Part shown: one piece after another, positions 8,418-16,559 of the stretch
Numbering within the stretch: the first letter of the stretch is position 1
Layout of the letters: each line of letters opens with the position of its first letter
Notes under the pieces: model-generated
Seen by the model: only the letters and a program-made list of their open reading frames with translations
What the model was told of the DNA's origin: nothing
Database searches by the model: none
Made by a program: the position numbers and the translations under genes
Assembly: GCA_965116345.1 (NCBI GenBank)
Contig: OZ220680.1
Span: forward strand, 558,001-622,000
Reading direction: 5' to 3'
Source: VXYL01 sp965116345
GTDB taxonomy: Bacteria; Pseudomonadota; Gammaproteobacteria; Pseudomonadales; Azotimanducaceae
Length of the DNA stretch: 64,000 nt

Positions 8418-10058
8418 ATGCGGGGAACAAAGTCCATGGTCACTATCAAGCACAGTGCGCGAGCATGGCGGTCGGTCCCGTGGATCACGGCCGGCATACT
8501 GTGGGCCGTCGCCGCCGCCTCGCAGACGCCCGCAGTCACACCACCCGGGGAGGCGACAATGGATGATGGGGCCAACGGTACGTTTACCGTCGACACGCGG
8601 CTCGGCGCGATTCAAGGCGAGCGCCGCGCCGGGGTCATGCACTTCCGGGCCGTGCCTTACGCCCTGCCGCCGGTAGGGGAACGCCGCTTCCTTGCACCGA
8701 CGGCGTCACCGCCCTGGACCGGAACCCGGGATGCCACGCAGTTCCCAAACCGCTGCATGCAGCCTGATTCAGGCGCCATATTCGGCCGCGAGCCCACCGG
8801 CGCTACCAGCGAGGACTGCCTGTTCCTGAACATCGTGACGCCGTCCACCCAAGGCCAACGTCGTCCCGTGTTGTTTTGGATTCACGGCGGCGGGTTCGTC
8901 AATGGCTCGGCCAACGACTACGACGGCTCGGCGTTGGCAATCCAAGGCGATGTCGTCGTTGTCACCATCAACTACCGCCTGGGCCTGTTCGGATTCCTGG
9001 ACCTGTCGACCCTTGGTGACGAGTTCGCGGGTTCCGCCTCCAACGGGTTCCGCGACCAGGTGCTCGCCCTCGAGTGGGTGCGGGACAACATCGCGGACTA
9101 CGGCGGCGACCCGACCAACGTCACGATCTTCGGCGAATCCGCGGGCGGACACTCCGTACACGCCCTCTTGGCGACACCCGCAGCGGACGGGCTGTACCAC
9201 CAGGCCATCGCACACAGCCCCGGCACCGTGAACCAGCCTCCCGGGGATCTCGTGAGCCCCCTGGTGGCAGAACTCGGTGGTTCACCCGAGCGTCTTGTCG
9301 CCACGCTGCGCGCCCTGTCCGCCGACGAGCTCTTGGCGGTGCAGGGCACGGTGCCGGGCGTCGGCGCGGCAATCGACGGGACCGTCGTCACGCGCTCGAC
9401 CAACGACGCCATCGCCGAACGCGGCGCGCGAGGTGTGCCGCTGATCGCGGGCACCAACCGCGACGAGGGGACGTTCTTCACGGCGCTGTTCATGCTGTTC
9501 GATCCGAACCCCGTGCTGCCGGACCACGAGATCGCCCGCGCCGTGACGGCCGGTGCGGATCCATCGGCGTACATCGATGCCCTCAAGGCCCTGTATCCGG
9601 ATGACGATCCGAAGCGTATCCACGAGCGCATCTGGGGCGACATGTTTCGCAAGGCGGCAGTGGACAGTACCGAGCGCGCCACCGCCGCCGGTCCAGGTGG
9701 CTGGCTTTACCGGTTCGACCTGCCGACGACCGAGAAATTGCTAGGCCGGGAAGTCGGCGCGACACACGCTGCCGAACTGCCGTTCACCTTCAACCGGTTC
9801 AACAGCGACGACCCCGGCCCAGTCTTCTACGACCCAGACGATCCGGTGGTGCGCGACCTGGCTCAGCGTTGGTCGGACACCATCATCGCCTTCGCGAGGA
9901 CCGGCGAACCGAACGGCGCGGGACTGCCCCATTGGCCGCGCTATGGGGCCGAGAGCAGGCAGACGTTGATTCTCGACGCGAAGCCGCGGGTAGAGAAAGC
10001 CGTAGACCGAATCCAGCGCGAACTCTGGGACCGCGTCTTCGCAGACGACAGCCCGTAG
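8418..10058 (+). CDS. type-B carboxylesterase, exported
   Basis: 546 residues if the ATG at 8418 is used; GTG 8379 (directly after the amidase stop) and ATG 8436 are alternatives. A basic start and hydrophobic stretch (VPWITAGILWAVAAAS) form a signal peptide. Family signatures: EDCLFLNIVTP, oxyanion-hole HGGGF, and the nucleophile elbow FGESAGG (Ser about residue 256). The acid (GTNRDEGTF) and the histidine (THAAELPFTF) follow. These are carboxylic ester hydrolases of the cholinesterase/lipase superfamily. It follows the amidase with almost no gap, so the two are probably co-transcribed. The ester substrate is unknown. A palindromic repeat cluster lies immediately downstream. Confidence 0.88.
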   Translation: MRGTKSMVTIKHSARAWRSVPWITAGILWAVAAASQTPAVTPPGEATMDDGANGTFTVDTRLGAIQGERRAGVMHFRAVPYALPPVGERRFLAPTASPPWTGTRDATQFPNRCMQPDSGAIFGREPTGATSEDCLFLNIVTPSTQGQRRPVLFWIHGGGFVNGSANDYDGSALAIQGDVVVVTINYRLGLFGFLDLSTLGDEFAGSASNGFRDQVLALEWVRDNIADYGGDPTNVTIFGESAGGHSVHALLATPAADGLYHQAIAHSPGTVNQPPGDLVSPLVAELGGSPERLVATLRALSADELLAVQGTVPGVGAAIDGTVVTRSTNDAIAERGARGVPLIAGTNRDEGTFFTALFMLFDPNPVLPDHEIARAVTAGADPSAYIDALKALYPDDDPKRIHERIWGDMFRKAAVDSTERATAAGPGGWLYRFDLPTTEKLLGREVGATHAAELPFTFNRFNSDDPGPVFYDPDDPVVRDLAQRWSDTIIAFARTGEPNGAGLPHWPRYGAESRQTLILDAKPRVEKAVDRIQRELWDRVFADDSP

Positions 10059-10093
10059 CGAACCGCTAGCGTCCTTGAGCGCGACCCATCTCC

Positions 10094-10366
10094 CGTACGG
10101 GCGAGGCTTGTCCTCGCCCGTCCTGGCGAGACGACGCCGTGCGGGTGCCGGCACGGGCGACCACAAGGGTCGCCCCTACGGTCTCGTCGGTCTGAGGCGG
10201 GGCCTCGCTGGACTCCTTGAGCGCGTGGGATGTTTAGCGACAGGTTGCATTTGCGAAGACATCGTAGGGGCGAGGCTGTCGCGCCCGGAGGGCGCGCCCT
10301 CGCCCGTGTTCGTACAATGATCGGCGTCAGATCGGTGGCGCGGGCGAGGACAAGCCTCGCCCCTAC
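10094..10366. repeat. cluster of four REP-like GGGCGAGG palindromes
   Basis: The 320-bp gap between the esterase and the convergent minus-strand operon holds four imperfect copies of a short palindrome. They are 10098-10120 (CGGGCGAGG/CCTCGCCCG, loop CTTGT), 10155-10175 (GGGCGACC/GGTCGCCC), 10268-10305 (GGGCGAGG/CCTCGCCC with an inner GC hairpin) and 10342-10362 (GGGCGAGG/CCTCGCCC, loop ACAAG). Two copies are followed by CTACGG and one is preceded by the reverse complement side, GTAGGGG, so units occur in both orientations. Such units resemble REP elements mobilised by RAYT transposases. Position between convergent genes also fits a bidirectional terminator. No transposase is encoded here. 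Confidence 0.75.
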
Positions 10367-10379
10367 GGCATGAGACGCG

Positions 10380-11003
10380 CTAGCCTGAGAAGCCGATCCA
10401 ACGCCCGGCGGCGGCGACGGTGAACCAGAGACCGAGGGAAAGGACCGCCGCGCCCTGCATCAGACAGGTCGACGAGGCCTCACGCGCCGCAATGCGGTTC
10501 CGCACGGCGAGCGTGTAGATCACCGCGAGGATCAGTCCCGCGATCTTCACCTCGAAGGAGTGGTTGAAGCAGCACTTATTCGTCTCCGACAGGAAGAGCG
10601 GCACACCGGTGGCGATCATCACCGCCAACCCGACGAAGAACCAGGGTCGGGTGTTGGCGAGAACGCGGGCCGGGGCCGCGTTCCTCAAGCCCACGCCCAG
10701 CAGGCGCAGGTCCATGACGATCACCGAGCCGCCGAGCAAGGCCAATCCGAACAGGTGCACGATCTCGATGCCCGCAAAAAGCCACATGGACTCGCCGATG
10801 GTTTGTCCGATCCAACCCGCTCCGAGTTCCTCGTAGAAGCCGATCCATCCGAACGCTTCGCACCAGGTTGCGGCATTGGACTTCCACGGCAGCAGGAGCC
10901 ACCAGAGGATCGCTACCAGGGCGACGCCGCCCAGAGCACAGCGATGGGCCACGACCCAACGACCGGCAAGGGCCGGCCACTGATTGATGGCCAGTGCGTT
11001 CAC
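10380..11003 (-). CDS. DUF6644-like membrane protein (paralogue 2)
   Basis: 207 residues from a GTG in a GTGA overlap with the upstream paralogue. It has about five membrane helices. The segment FAGIEIVHLFGLALLGGS followed by VIVMDLRLLGVGL matches the core of DUF6644 family proteins (histidine-containing helix, then VMDLRLLG). Two cysteines in NKCCFNHSFEVK lie in a loop. The first helix region is extended compared with the paralogue. The function is unknown. It closes a five-gene envelope operon, and its stop abuts the palindromic repeat cluster. Confidence 0.65.
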   Translation of the reverse strand: MNALAINQWPALAGRWVVAHRCALGGVALVAILWWLLLPWKSNAATWCEAFGWIGFYEELGAGWIGQTIGESMWLFAGIEIVHLFGLALLGGSVIVMDLRLLGVGLRNAAPARVLANTRPWFFVGLAVMIATGVPLFLSETNKCCFNHSFEVKIAGLILAVIYTLAVRNRIAAREASSTCLMQGAAVLSLGLWFTVAAAGRWIGFSG

Positions 11004-11581
11004 GGCGTTAGCTCCACGGCACAACCCGCCGCCCAAAGGATGAACGGCGACTGCTCGCCTCCACAATTGAACCAGTTGTAGGCGATCATCCGCCCCGTAA
11101 GGATCACGCCGGCCCAGACCGATACCGACGTGGCGGCAACCAGCCGCACCGACAGCGGTGGCTTGGGCTGGCTGTCCCAGCGCTCACGGTCCTGCGACAC
11201 ACGACGGTGGAACGTCCAGGCGTTCACCGCCGCGACCACGAGCAGGATGACCTTGGCGCGGAACCAAACGTTGTGAACGTAATCCACCGGGTTGGAATAG
11301 AACAGCAACAGGCCGCTAACGACCATTACGCAAAAGCCGGCGATGGACCAGGGCAGCACCCGGGAGGTCATGGTCGATACCCGCGTGTCCTTGAACGCGA
11401 AGCCCAGCAGGCGCAGGTCCACCATGACGAGCACGCCCACGAACAGGGCGACCGTCAGGACGTGGGTGGACTCGACCAGCGGCCACACCCACAGCGACTC
11501 GTGCAGCGCGGTGCTCCACGCGTGGCTGTCCAGCCACGACGCGAAAGAGTGGAGGAGCGACGGCTCGTAGCGCGAGTCCAT
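11000..11581 (-). CDS. DUF6644-like membrane protein (paralogue 1)
   Basis: 193 residues starting at ATG 11581. Four to five membrane helices. The signature region is PLVESTHVLTVALFVGVLVM then VDLRLLGFAF, followed by a helix ending in GLLLFYSNPVDYVHN and FRAKVILLVVAAVNAW. This is the usual arrangement of DUF6644, a family of small integral membrane proteins without assigned function that have conserved histidines suited to haem or metal binding. It overlaps the next gene, which encodes a divergent member of the same family, so the two probably arose by duplication and may form a heterodimer. Confidence 0.72.
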   Translation of the reverse strand: MDSRYEPSLLHSFASWLDSHAWSTALHESLWVWPLVESTHVLTVALFVGVLVMVDLRLLGFAFKDTRVSTMTSRVLPWSIAGFCVMVVSGLLLFYSNPVDYVHNVWFRAKVILLVVAAVNAWTFHRRVSQDRERWDSQPKPPLSVRLVAATSVSVWAGVILTGRMIAYNWFNCGGEQSPFILWAAGCAVELTP

Positions 11582-11618
11582 CCCGTCGCGACGCCGTTAC
11601 CCAGACGAAAGCGCCGGG

Positions 11619-12122
11619 CTATTCTTCTTCTTGTTCCTCGGACGAGGTGACTTCCTCGGCGGCCTCCAGCTTCTGCTGCTCCTCCTCGGTCGAACCTTCG
11701 GTCGGGTCCGCACCGTCCCGCGGCGCGCCGGTGCCGCTCGACCCCATGAACATGGTCTCGCCGTTGGCGAACGTCATGTTGCGACCGTTGGCGCGCATGG
11801 AAAGATCCTTCGACTGATAGCCGTCGACTACGACTTCGGTGCCGACCGGCACGGAGTTGCGGTGGATGCCGCGCCGCAGGAGCGTGTTGGGCGTGCCCGC
11901 CTCCACCATCCAGACGGTCTTGGTGCCGTCATCGTTGGTGTGCTCGATATGGAACCAGGCATGGGGATTGGTCCACTCGATCTTGAGCACCGGTCCGCGC
12001 AGGATCAGCGGCCGGTTGGGATCGAATTCCGCCCCGAACGCATGATGGGCCGAGGACTTGATGCCGACCAACAGCGGGATCGCAAGCAGTGCGCCCAGAC
12101 AGACTTGTGACAGGTTCTTCAT
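11619..12122 (-). CDS. DUF6152 family exported protein
   Basis: 167 residues. A signal peptide (SQVCLGALLAIPLLVG, cleavage near SSA/HH) leads directly into AHHAFGAEFDPNRPLILRG and KIEWTNPHAWFHIE, the hallmark N-terminal part of DUF6152, a small periplasmic OB-like beta-barrel family. The C-terminal 45 residues are low-complexity and strongly acidic (a run of E, Q and S), which is not part of the family core. The function is unknown; the paired histidines right after the cleavage site could bind metal. It lies between the DUF6644 pair and two secreted proteins in one operon. Confidence 0.8.
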   Translation of the reverse strand: MKNLSQVCLGALLAIPLLVGIKSSAHHAFGAEFDPNRPLILRGPVLKIEWTNPHAWFHIEHTNDDGTKTVWMVEAGTPNTLLRRGIHRNSVPVGTEVVVDGYQSKDLSMRANGRNMTFANGETMFMGSSGTGAPRDGADPTEGSTEEEQQKLEAAEEVTSSEEQEEE

Positions 12123-12131
12123 CGTAGCTCC

Positions 12132-13253
12132 TCAATCGCCGCTCGACGCGGCGGCTTTCTCCATTGCTTCCCGTTCCATCCGCCGGGCTCCGCCGAGGAT
12201 TCCGAACATCGAGTAGTTGCCTTCGTGGCAGGCGTATTCGTAGACCGGCTCGTCGGTCTGCTGCCACGTGTACTGACCCGTGAAGGAGGTCTCCCAGACG
12301 TTCGGATCCTCGACTGTGAAGTTGTACAGCACGGTGTCCTCGTCGAGCCTGCTGAACCGTTCCACGACGCGCATGTCGCGGGTGCCCTGGGTGAAGTTGG
12401 GGCGATCGGTGAAGTTGGTCGTCTCGACCACGAGCGTATCGTCCTCCCACCAGCCGATGGAGTCGCCGAACCAGCGCCGGACGTCCTCAGGGGCATGTTC
12501 GCCGCCGATCCGCACGATGCGGGCATCGTGAACCATCTCGGTGAGGATCATCACCGCACCCGGTGTCTGCACGATGCGCTTGTGGTTGTTGTAGAGCGTG
12601 GACAGCATCGGCGGTCCCGCGGTGCTGCCGAATCCCGACAGGCAGCGATCAGGATAAGGCCGGACCTCCGGGTTGTCGTAGGGACCCGGGCCCGGGTACC
12701 ACCAGGCGGTTCCGGTATTGCGCCGGCCGTAGTCGCCACCCAACCGGAAGGCGGCACGCCGACGCTCCTGCGCCGCCTCCGTGACCGCCGGATACCGGCC
12801 GTTCGGCGGATCGATGATGATCGACGTCGGGAACTTGCCGTCGATCTCGAAGTTGCGCTCGCCCGGATCGACCCAGAACGAGTCGTAGCCGCCGACGTTG
12901 CCGGCGGCCCCGCCGGTGCCGTCGCCGCCCGCCGGCGGCGCACGCCGGTCGGGATCCTGGTTCGCCGATCCTAACGCCTGACGGTATGCCGCACGCTCGG
13001 CATTCTGATCCGCCTGTTCCGCAGACAGGAACTCGTCGCCTTCCCCACGCCGTTGCATCGGCGTGATCGTCGCGGTGTCATAGTAGCCGGAGAGGTCCGG
13101 CTTGCCGTCGCTGGTGCGCGAGATGTCGCCCCAGGCCATGTCCGCCACCACCACGATCAACACGACGGCCGCCGCCGCGAACGCCAGTTGCACAAAGGTG
13201 ACCAGGTTGAATCGATGCCCCGCCTTTGGGGCGCTTGCTGTTTCGGTTTTCAC
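12132..13253 (-). CDS. conserved hypothetical envelope protein (373 aa)
   Basis: An N-terminal membrane or signal segment (LAFAAAAVVLIVVVADMAWG) is followed by a soluble domain. A glycine-rich linker lies near residues 105-118. Recognisable conserved blocks are SIGWWEDDTLVVETTNFTD and VERFSRLDEDTVLYNFTVED, typical of a widespread uncharacterised secreted family often found in several copies in gammaproteobacteria and acidobacteria. These blocks recur in modified form in the adjacent 297-residue protein (SVASWDGDTLVLTVTAQN, VERYTPTGPDHLHYEATI), so the two are distant paralogues. The fold looks beta-rich. No catalytic motif could be assigned. Confidence 0.65.
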   Translation of the reverse strand: MKTETASAPKAGHRFNLVTFVQLAFAAAAVVLIVVVADMAWGDISRTSDGKPDLSGYYDTATITPMQRRGEGDEFLSAEQADQNAERAAYRQALGSANQDPDRRAPPAGGDGTGGAAGNVGGYDSFWVDPGERNFEIDGKFPTSIIIDPPNGRYPAVTEAAQERRRAAFRLGGDYGRRNTGTAWWYPGPGPYDNPEVRPYPDRCLSGFGSTAGPPMLSTLYNNHKRIVQTPGAVMILTEMVHDARIVRIGGEHAPEDVRRWFGDSIGWWEDDTLVVETTNFTDRPNFTQGTRDMRVVERFSRLDEDTVLYNFTVEDPNVWETSFTGQYTWQQTDEPVYEYACHEGNYSMFGILGGARRMEREAMEKAAASSGD

Positions 13254-13287
13254 TGTCCCTCCTCGCAGATTGCTCGATCAGGGTCCG

Positions 13288-14181
13288 CTATTCAGAATCG
13301 GCCGCTTCGGCCGAGGGATCCGGCAGCTCAAACCGCGGCAGCGGTTCGCGCCGGTCTTCGCCGTAGATCAGCTCCTCGACGAACTCCACGCACTTGAAGT
13401 CCAGGATCATGGCGTTCGGCTCCATGCGCCGGTACAGCGGCATGCTGATCTTCCAAGGTTCCGTGAAGGTCTCGGGGTCGGTGATCGTGGCCTCGTAGTG
13501 CAGGTGGTCGGGACCGGTCGGGGTATACCGTTCAACCACGGTCATCTGGCTGCTGTGGTGATTGCCGGCGCGGTCGAACCAGGTCTGGTCGTTCTGTGCC
13601 GTCACCGTGAGCACCAGGGTGTCGCCGTCCCAGCTCGCCACCGACTGGCCCATCCAGGAGTCCACCGGCGCAGGCCCGGGATCCTCGCTGTAGATGTTGC
13701 GCACCGCGCCCGCGTACTGGTAGACGATCTCGATCTCCTTCTCGCCTTGAAGGATCTGGAAGGGCTGCGGCATGTAGGTGGCGCGCGGCACGCCGGGCAG
13801 GTAGCACTTGACCTCCGGGTCCCGGTGAGCCCACGAACGGCGATTCTCGTCCCGCTTGGCGAGTGCTTCCGGCTTGTAGGGAATCTTGCCCCCTTCGACC
13901 ACGCCCAGGCTCGGCGGCACCGAGGCCACGGCGCCAAGGTAGAGCGTCGCCAGGTCCGGCACCGGTCCCTCCGGGCCGTCGCGCAGGCCCATCGACGCCC
14001 GCGCCAAGTGGCGTTCGATGTCGTAGTTGGCTTCGTTCATCGCCTGCCAGATGCCGTTCAAGTCCGGATTCACGCCACCCGGCCCCCGCGGTGCGATGTA
14101 GTCCAGCGTCGCGGCGGCGGTCCAGGCGGTCACCGCCAGCGCTCCGGCCAGCAGGCCGGTTGTGGTTCGGATCAAATGCAT
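13288..14181 (-). CDS. conserved hypothetical secreted protein (297 aa)
   Basis: Starts at ATG 14181 (MHLIRTTTGLLAGALA, a signal peptide ending near TAAATLDY). The mature part begins with NPDLNGIWQAMNEANYDIE, the 'xPDLxGIWxxxN' opening common to this secreted family, and later has GVPRATYMPQPFQILQ and the W/DDTLV-type block shared with the downstream neighbour. It is the first gene of the envelope operon 14181-10380 (gaps 34, 9, 37 and -4 bases). It begins 32 bases after the helicase stop on the same strand. The function is unknown. Confidence 0.65.
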   Translation of the reverse strand: MHLIRTTTGLLAGALAVTAWTAAATLDYIAPRGPGGVNPDLNGIWQAMNEANYDIERHLARASMGLRDGPEGPVPDLATLYLGAVASVPPSLGVVEGGKIPYKPEALAKRDENRRSWAHRDPEVKCYLPGVPRATYMPQPFQILQGEKEIEIVYQYAGAVRNIYSEDPGPAPVDSWMGQSVASWDGDTLVLTVTAQNDQTWFDRAGNHHSSQMTVVERYTPTGPDHLHYEATITDPETFTEPWKISMPLYRRMEPNAMILDFKCVEFVEELIYGEDRREPLPRFELPDPSAEAADSE

Positions 14182-14213
14182 GCGTCTCGTCCCCCTATGA
14201 CCGGGCGACCATA

Positions 14214-16559
14214 TCATAAGAGCCGGGGAATGGCCTTCGGTCGGTCCGGCGCGCGCTCGTTGCCGAACCAGAACCGTCCCGACTGAGCCGCCACCTGCCT
14301 CGATCCGACCGTGCGTATACGCCATCGTGCCGGCAGGAAGGTACGGTAGGCCGGGCGGGTGAAACGGGGATCGACGAGCACCGCCACGCCCCGGTCCTCG
14401 GCCGACCGGACCACGCGTCCGACGGCCTGCACCACACGGGTCATCGCCGGCTGCCGATACGCGATCTCGTCGCCGTCGTCGGCGACGCCGAGCTTGACGT
14501 TGTCGGCCGCCACGAGGTCGCGTTCCAGCGAGCGTGGCGGCAATCCCGCGCCGACGACGATCACCCCGTCCAGCGCACCACCGTCGAAATCCACGGACTC
14601 GGCGAACACCCCGCCCATGACCACGATCCCCGTGCGCCCGGTGCCCCGCGCCGACAGCCAGGCGATGAACTCGTCGCGTTCGGCGAGGCTCATGCCGGGG
14701 CGTTGGCAGCGGCAATCGGCGACGCCTTCCACCGCACCGGCCACCGCCTCGGCATATTCGAACGACGGCATCGCGACGAGGTAGTTGCCGCCGGTCTGCG
14801 AACAGACGCCGCCGATCAACTTGGCGACCCGCGGCAACGTGCGTTCGCGGTCCCGGTAGTAGGTGGCGATGTCGGTGACCACGTAGACGCTCAGATTCTC
14901 CGCGGGAAAGCAACCGGGCGAGACGACCACGTTGTCCGGTTCCGCCGCCCCGTGGATCCGCTGGAAGACCCCTGCCGGGGTGAGGGATCCGGACACCCGC
15001 GCGCTGCCATGGAACCGCGCCATGGACTCGCGGATGTGGTCGCCGGGAACCGTGCACAGTAGCTGCACCGTCGCATCGCGGCCCGCGCCCGACGCGGTGT
15101 AGTGAACGGTGCCCTCGCGGGCGATCTCCGAGAGATGGCCGAACCGACCTGCCTCGAAGACCGCCGCCATGCCCGCCGGAAACCGCTGGGCGTCGATGGG
15201 CAGTTCCGTCAGCACCGCCGACAGTCGATCGATGGCCCGCAACAGGGCCGCGGGCCGCGGAATCTCGCGCTCCTCGGGGGCCTCGTCGGACTCGGCACTG
15301 CCCAGCGCCGTCAACGCCCGGTCGATGGAGCGCAGGCGCCGGACAAGAAGGTCCGGCAATCCGCGCTCCACCAGTGCCGACTTCAACGAGAATCTCGACA
15401 GAGACGCTCCCAGCATGTCGCGGACTCGGTCGCCGAGCTGGTGCGCCTCGTCCACGATCAGGCCGACACGCGAAAACGGCGGATTCTCCACCCGCCCCAA
15501 GCGGACGATGGGGTCGAAGACATAGTTGTAGTCGCCCACGACCACGTCTGACCAGGCCATGACGTCCACGGACAACTCGAACGGGCAGACCCGGTGTTCG
15601 CGCGCGGCGGCCTCGACGTCCGCACGACGCAACAAGCCGCCGCCCAGCAGTTGTCGGCGGGCGGCCGGCATGCGGTCGTAGTAGCCCCGCGCGTACTCGC
15701 AGTTTTCGGGGTCGCAGGGCCCGTCCGGATTGAAGCAGATGCGCTCCTTGGCCGTGACCGTCACCGCCGACAGCGCAGGTTCTCCCGCCAAGACTTCGAC
15801 GACGTCGCCGAGGGCCTCCTCGACGGCCTGTTGACCGGTGGTCCGCGAGGTCAGGAAGGCGAGGCGGTCCAGAGCGCCGGCGCCCATGGCCTTCAGTGCG
15901 GCGAACAGTCCCGCCATGGTCTTGCCGGAGCCGGTGGGCGCCTCCACCAGCCAGTGCTCGCCATCGCGGAACGCCCGGTAGAGGTGCTTGGCGATGCGCC
16001 GCTGGTCGGTGCGGAAGTCCCCGTACGGGAAGTCCAGGGCGGCGAGTTGGCGGTCGCGCGCGGCGACACGTTCACCGACGGTGGTGATCCAGGCGGCAAA
16101 GATGGCGCAGGTGGTCTCGAAGTAGCCGATCAACGCTTCGCGTTCCGCCGTTTCCTCGAACGCGGTCTCGTCGGCCCGCGCCGGATGCAGGTAGACGAGT
16201 CGCAGGCGCACGTCGTCGAGGGTTTCGTCCGCCAGCATCAGCATGGCCCCGTAGAGCCGCAGTTGAGCCAAGTGCTCCCCGCCGGCATGGGCGTGCAGTT
16301 CTGTGGGATCAACCCGGGTCGTCTTCACCTCCTCGACGAGACGGGCATCGGGATCCCAACCGTCGATGCGGCCGCTGATCTCGAGGTCACCGAACGTGGC
16401 GTCGACCTTGACCTCGCGCCGATAGCTTTCGCCGCGGTCCTGCTGGTAGTCCTTCTGCCGGGCAATGCCCTCCTGGGCCAATGTCGTCGACTGGTAACGG
16501 TGGTGGAGGTCCCCCTTGCGGTGGACGAACTCCACGAGTTCCTTGACGGCTACGCGCAT
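14214..16559 (-). CDS. XPD/DinG-like Fe-S helicase with N-terminal PD-(D/E)XK nuclease domain
   Basis: 781 residues. The first ~160 residues form a RecB/Cas4-type nuclease domain with GRIDGWDPD, VEEVKTTRV and a C-terminal QLRLYGAM, so the catalytic D, ExK and Q/Y appear intact. The helicase follows: Walker A APTGSGKTMAG (about residue 200), an Fe-S cluster segment with CFNPDGPCDPENC plus a later CPF cysteine, DEAH box VDEAHQLGD, and motif VI QAVGRVVRSAEDRG. XPD/DinG-like enzymes unwind DNA 5' to 3'. It overlaps the FAN1 nuclease gene by ten bases, so the two are made together, probably for repair of crosslinks or branched DNA. Confidence 0.9.
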   Translation of the reverse strand: MRVAVKELVEFVHRKGDLHHRYQSTTLAQEGIARQKDYQQDRGESYRREVKVDATFGDLEISGRIDGWDPDARLVEEVKTTRVDPTELHAHAGGEHLAQLRLYGAMLMLADETLDDVRLRLVYLHPARADETAFEETAEREALIGYFETTCAIFAAWITTVGERVAARDRQLAALDFPYGDFRTDQRRIAKHLYRAFRDGEHWLVEAPTGSGKTMAGLFAALKAMGAGALDRLAFLTSRTTGQQAVEEALGDVVEVLAGEPALSAVTVTAKERICFNPDGPCDPENCEYARGYYDRMPAARRQLLGGGLLRRADVEAAAREHRVCPFELSVDVMAWSDVVVGDYNYVFDPIVRLGRVENPPFSRVGLIVDEAHQLGDRVRDMLGASLSRFSLKSALVERGLPDLLVRRLRSIDRALTALGSAESDEAPEEREIPRPAALLRAIDRLSAVLTELPIDAQRFPAGMAAVFEAGRFGHLSEIAREGTVHYTASGAGRDATVQLLCTVPGDHIRESMARFHGSARVSGSLTPAGVFQRIHGAAEPDNVVVSPGCFPAENLSVYVVTDIATYYRDRERTLPRVAKLIGGVCSQTGGNYLVAMPSFEYAEAVAGAVEGVADCRCQRPGMSLAERDEFIAWLSARGTGRTGIVVMGGVFAESVDFDGGALDGVIVVGAGLPPRSLERDLVAADNVKLGVADDGDEIAYRQPAMTRVVQAVGRVVRSAEDRGVAVLVDPRFTRPAYRTFLPARWRIRTVGSRQVAAQSGRFWFGNERAPDRPKAIPRLL

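Noticed and set aside
10094..10366. CRISPR array
   Set aside because: The units are short palindromes with irregular spacing and no spacers of uniform length, and no cas gene is present.
13102..14286. 394-codon plus-strand frame opposite the secreted hypothetical proteins
   Set aside because: It is an antisense shadow. The minus-strand genes have signal peptides, conserved blocks and operon spacing.
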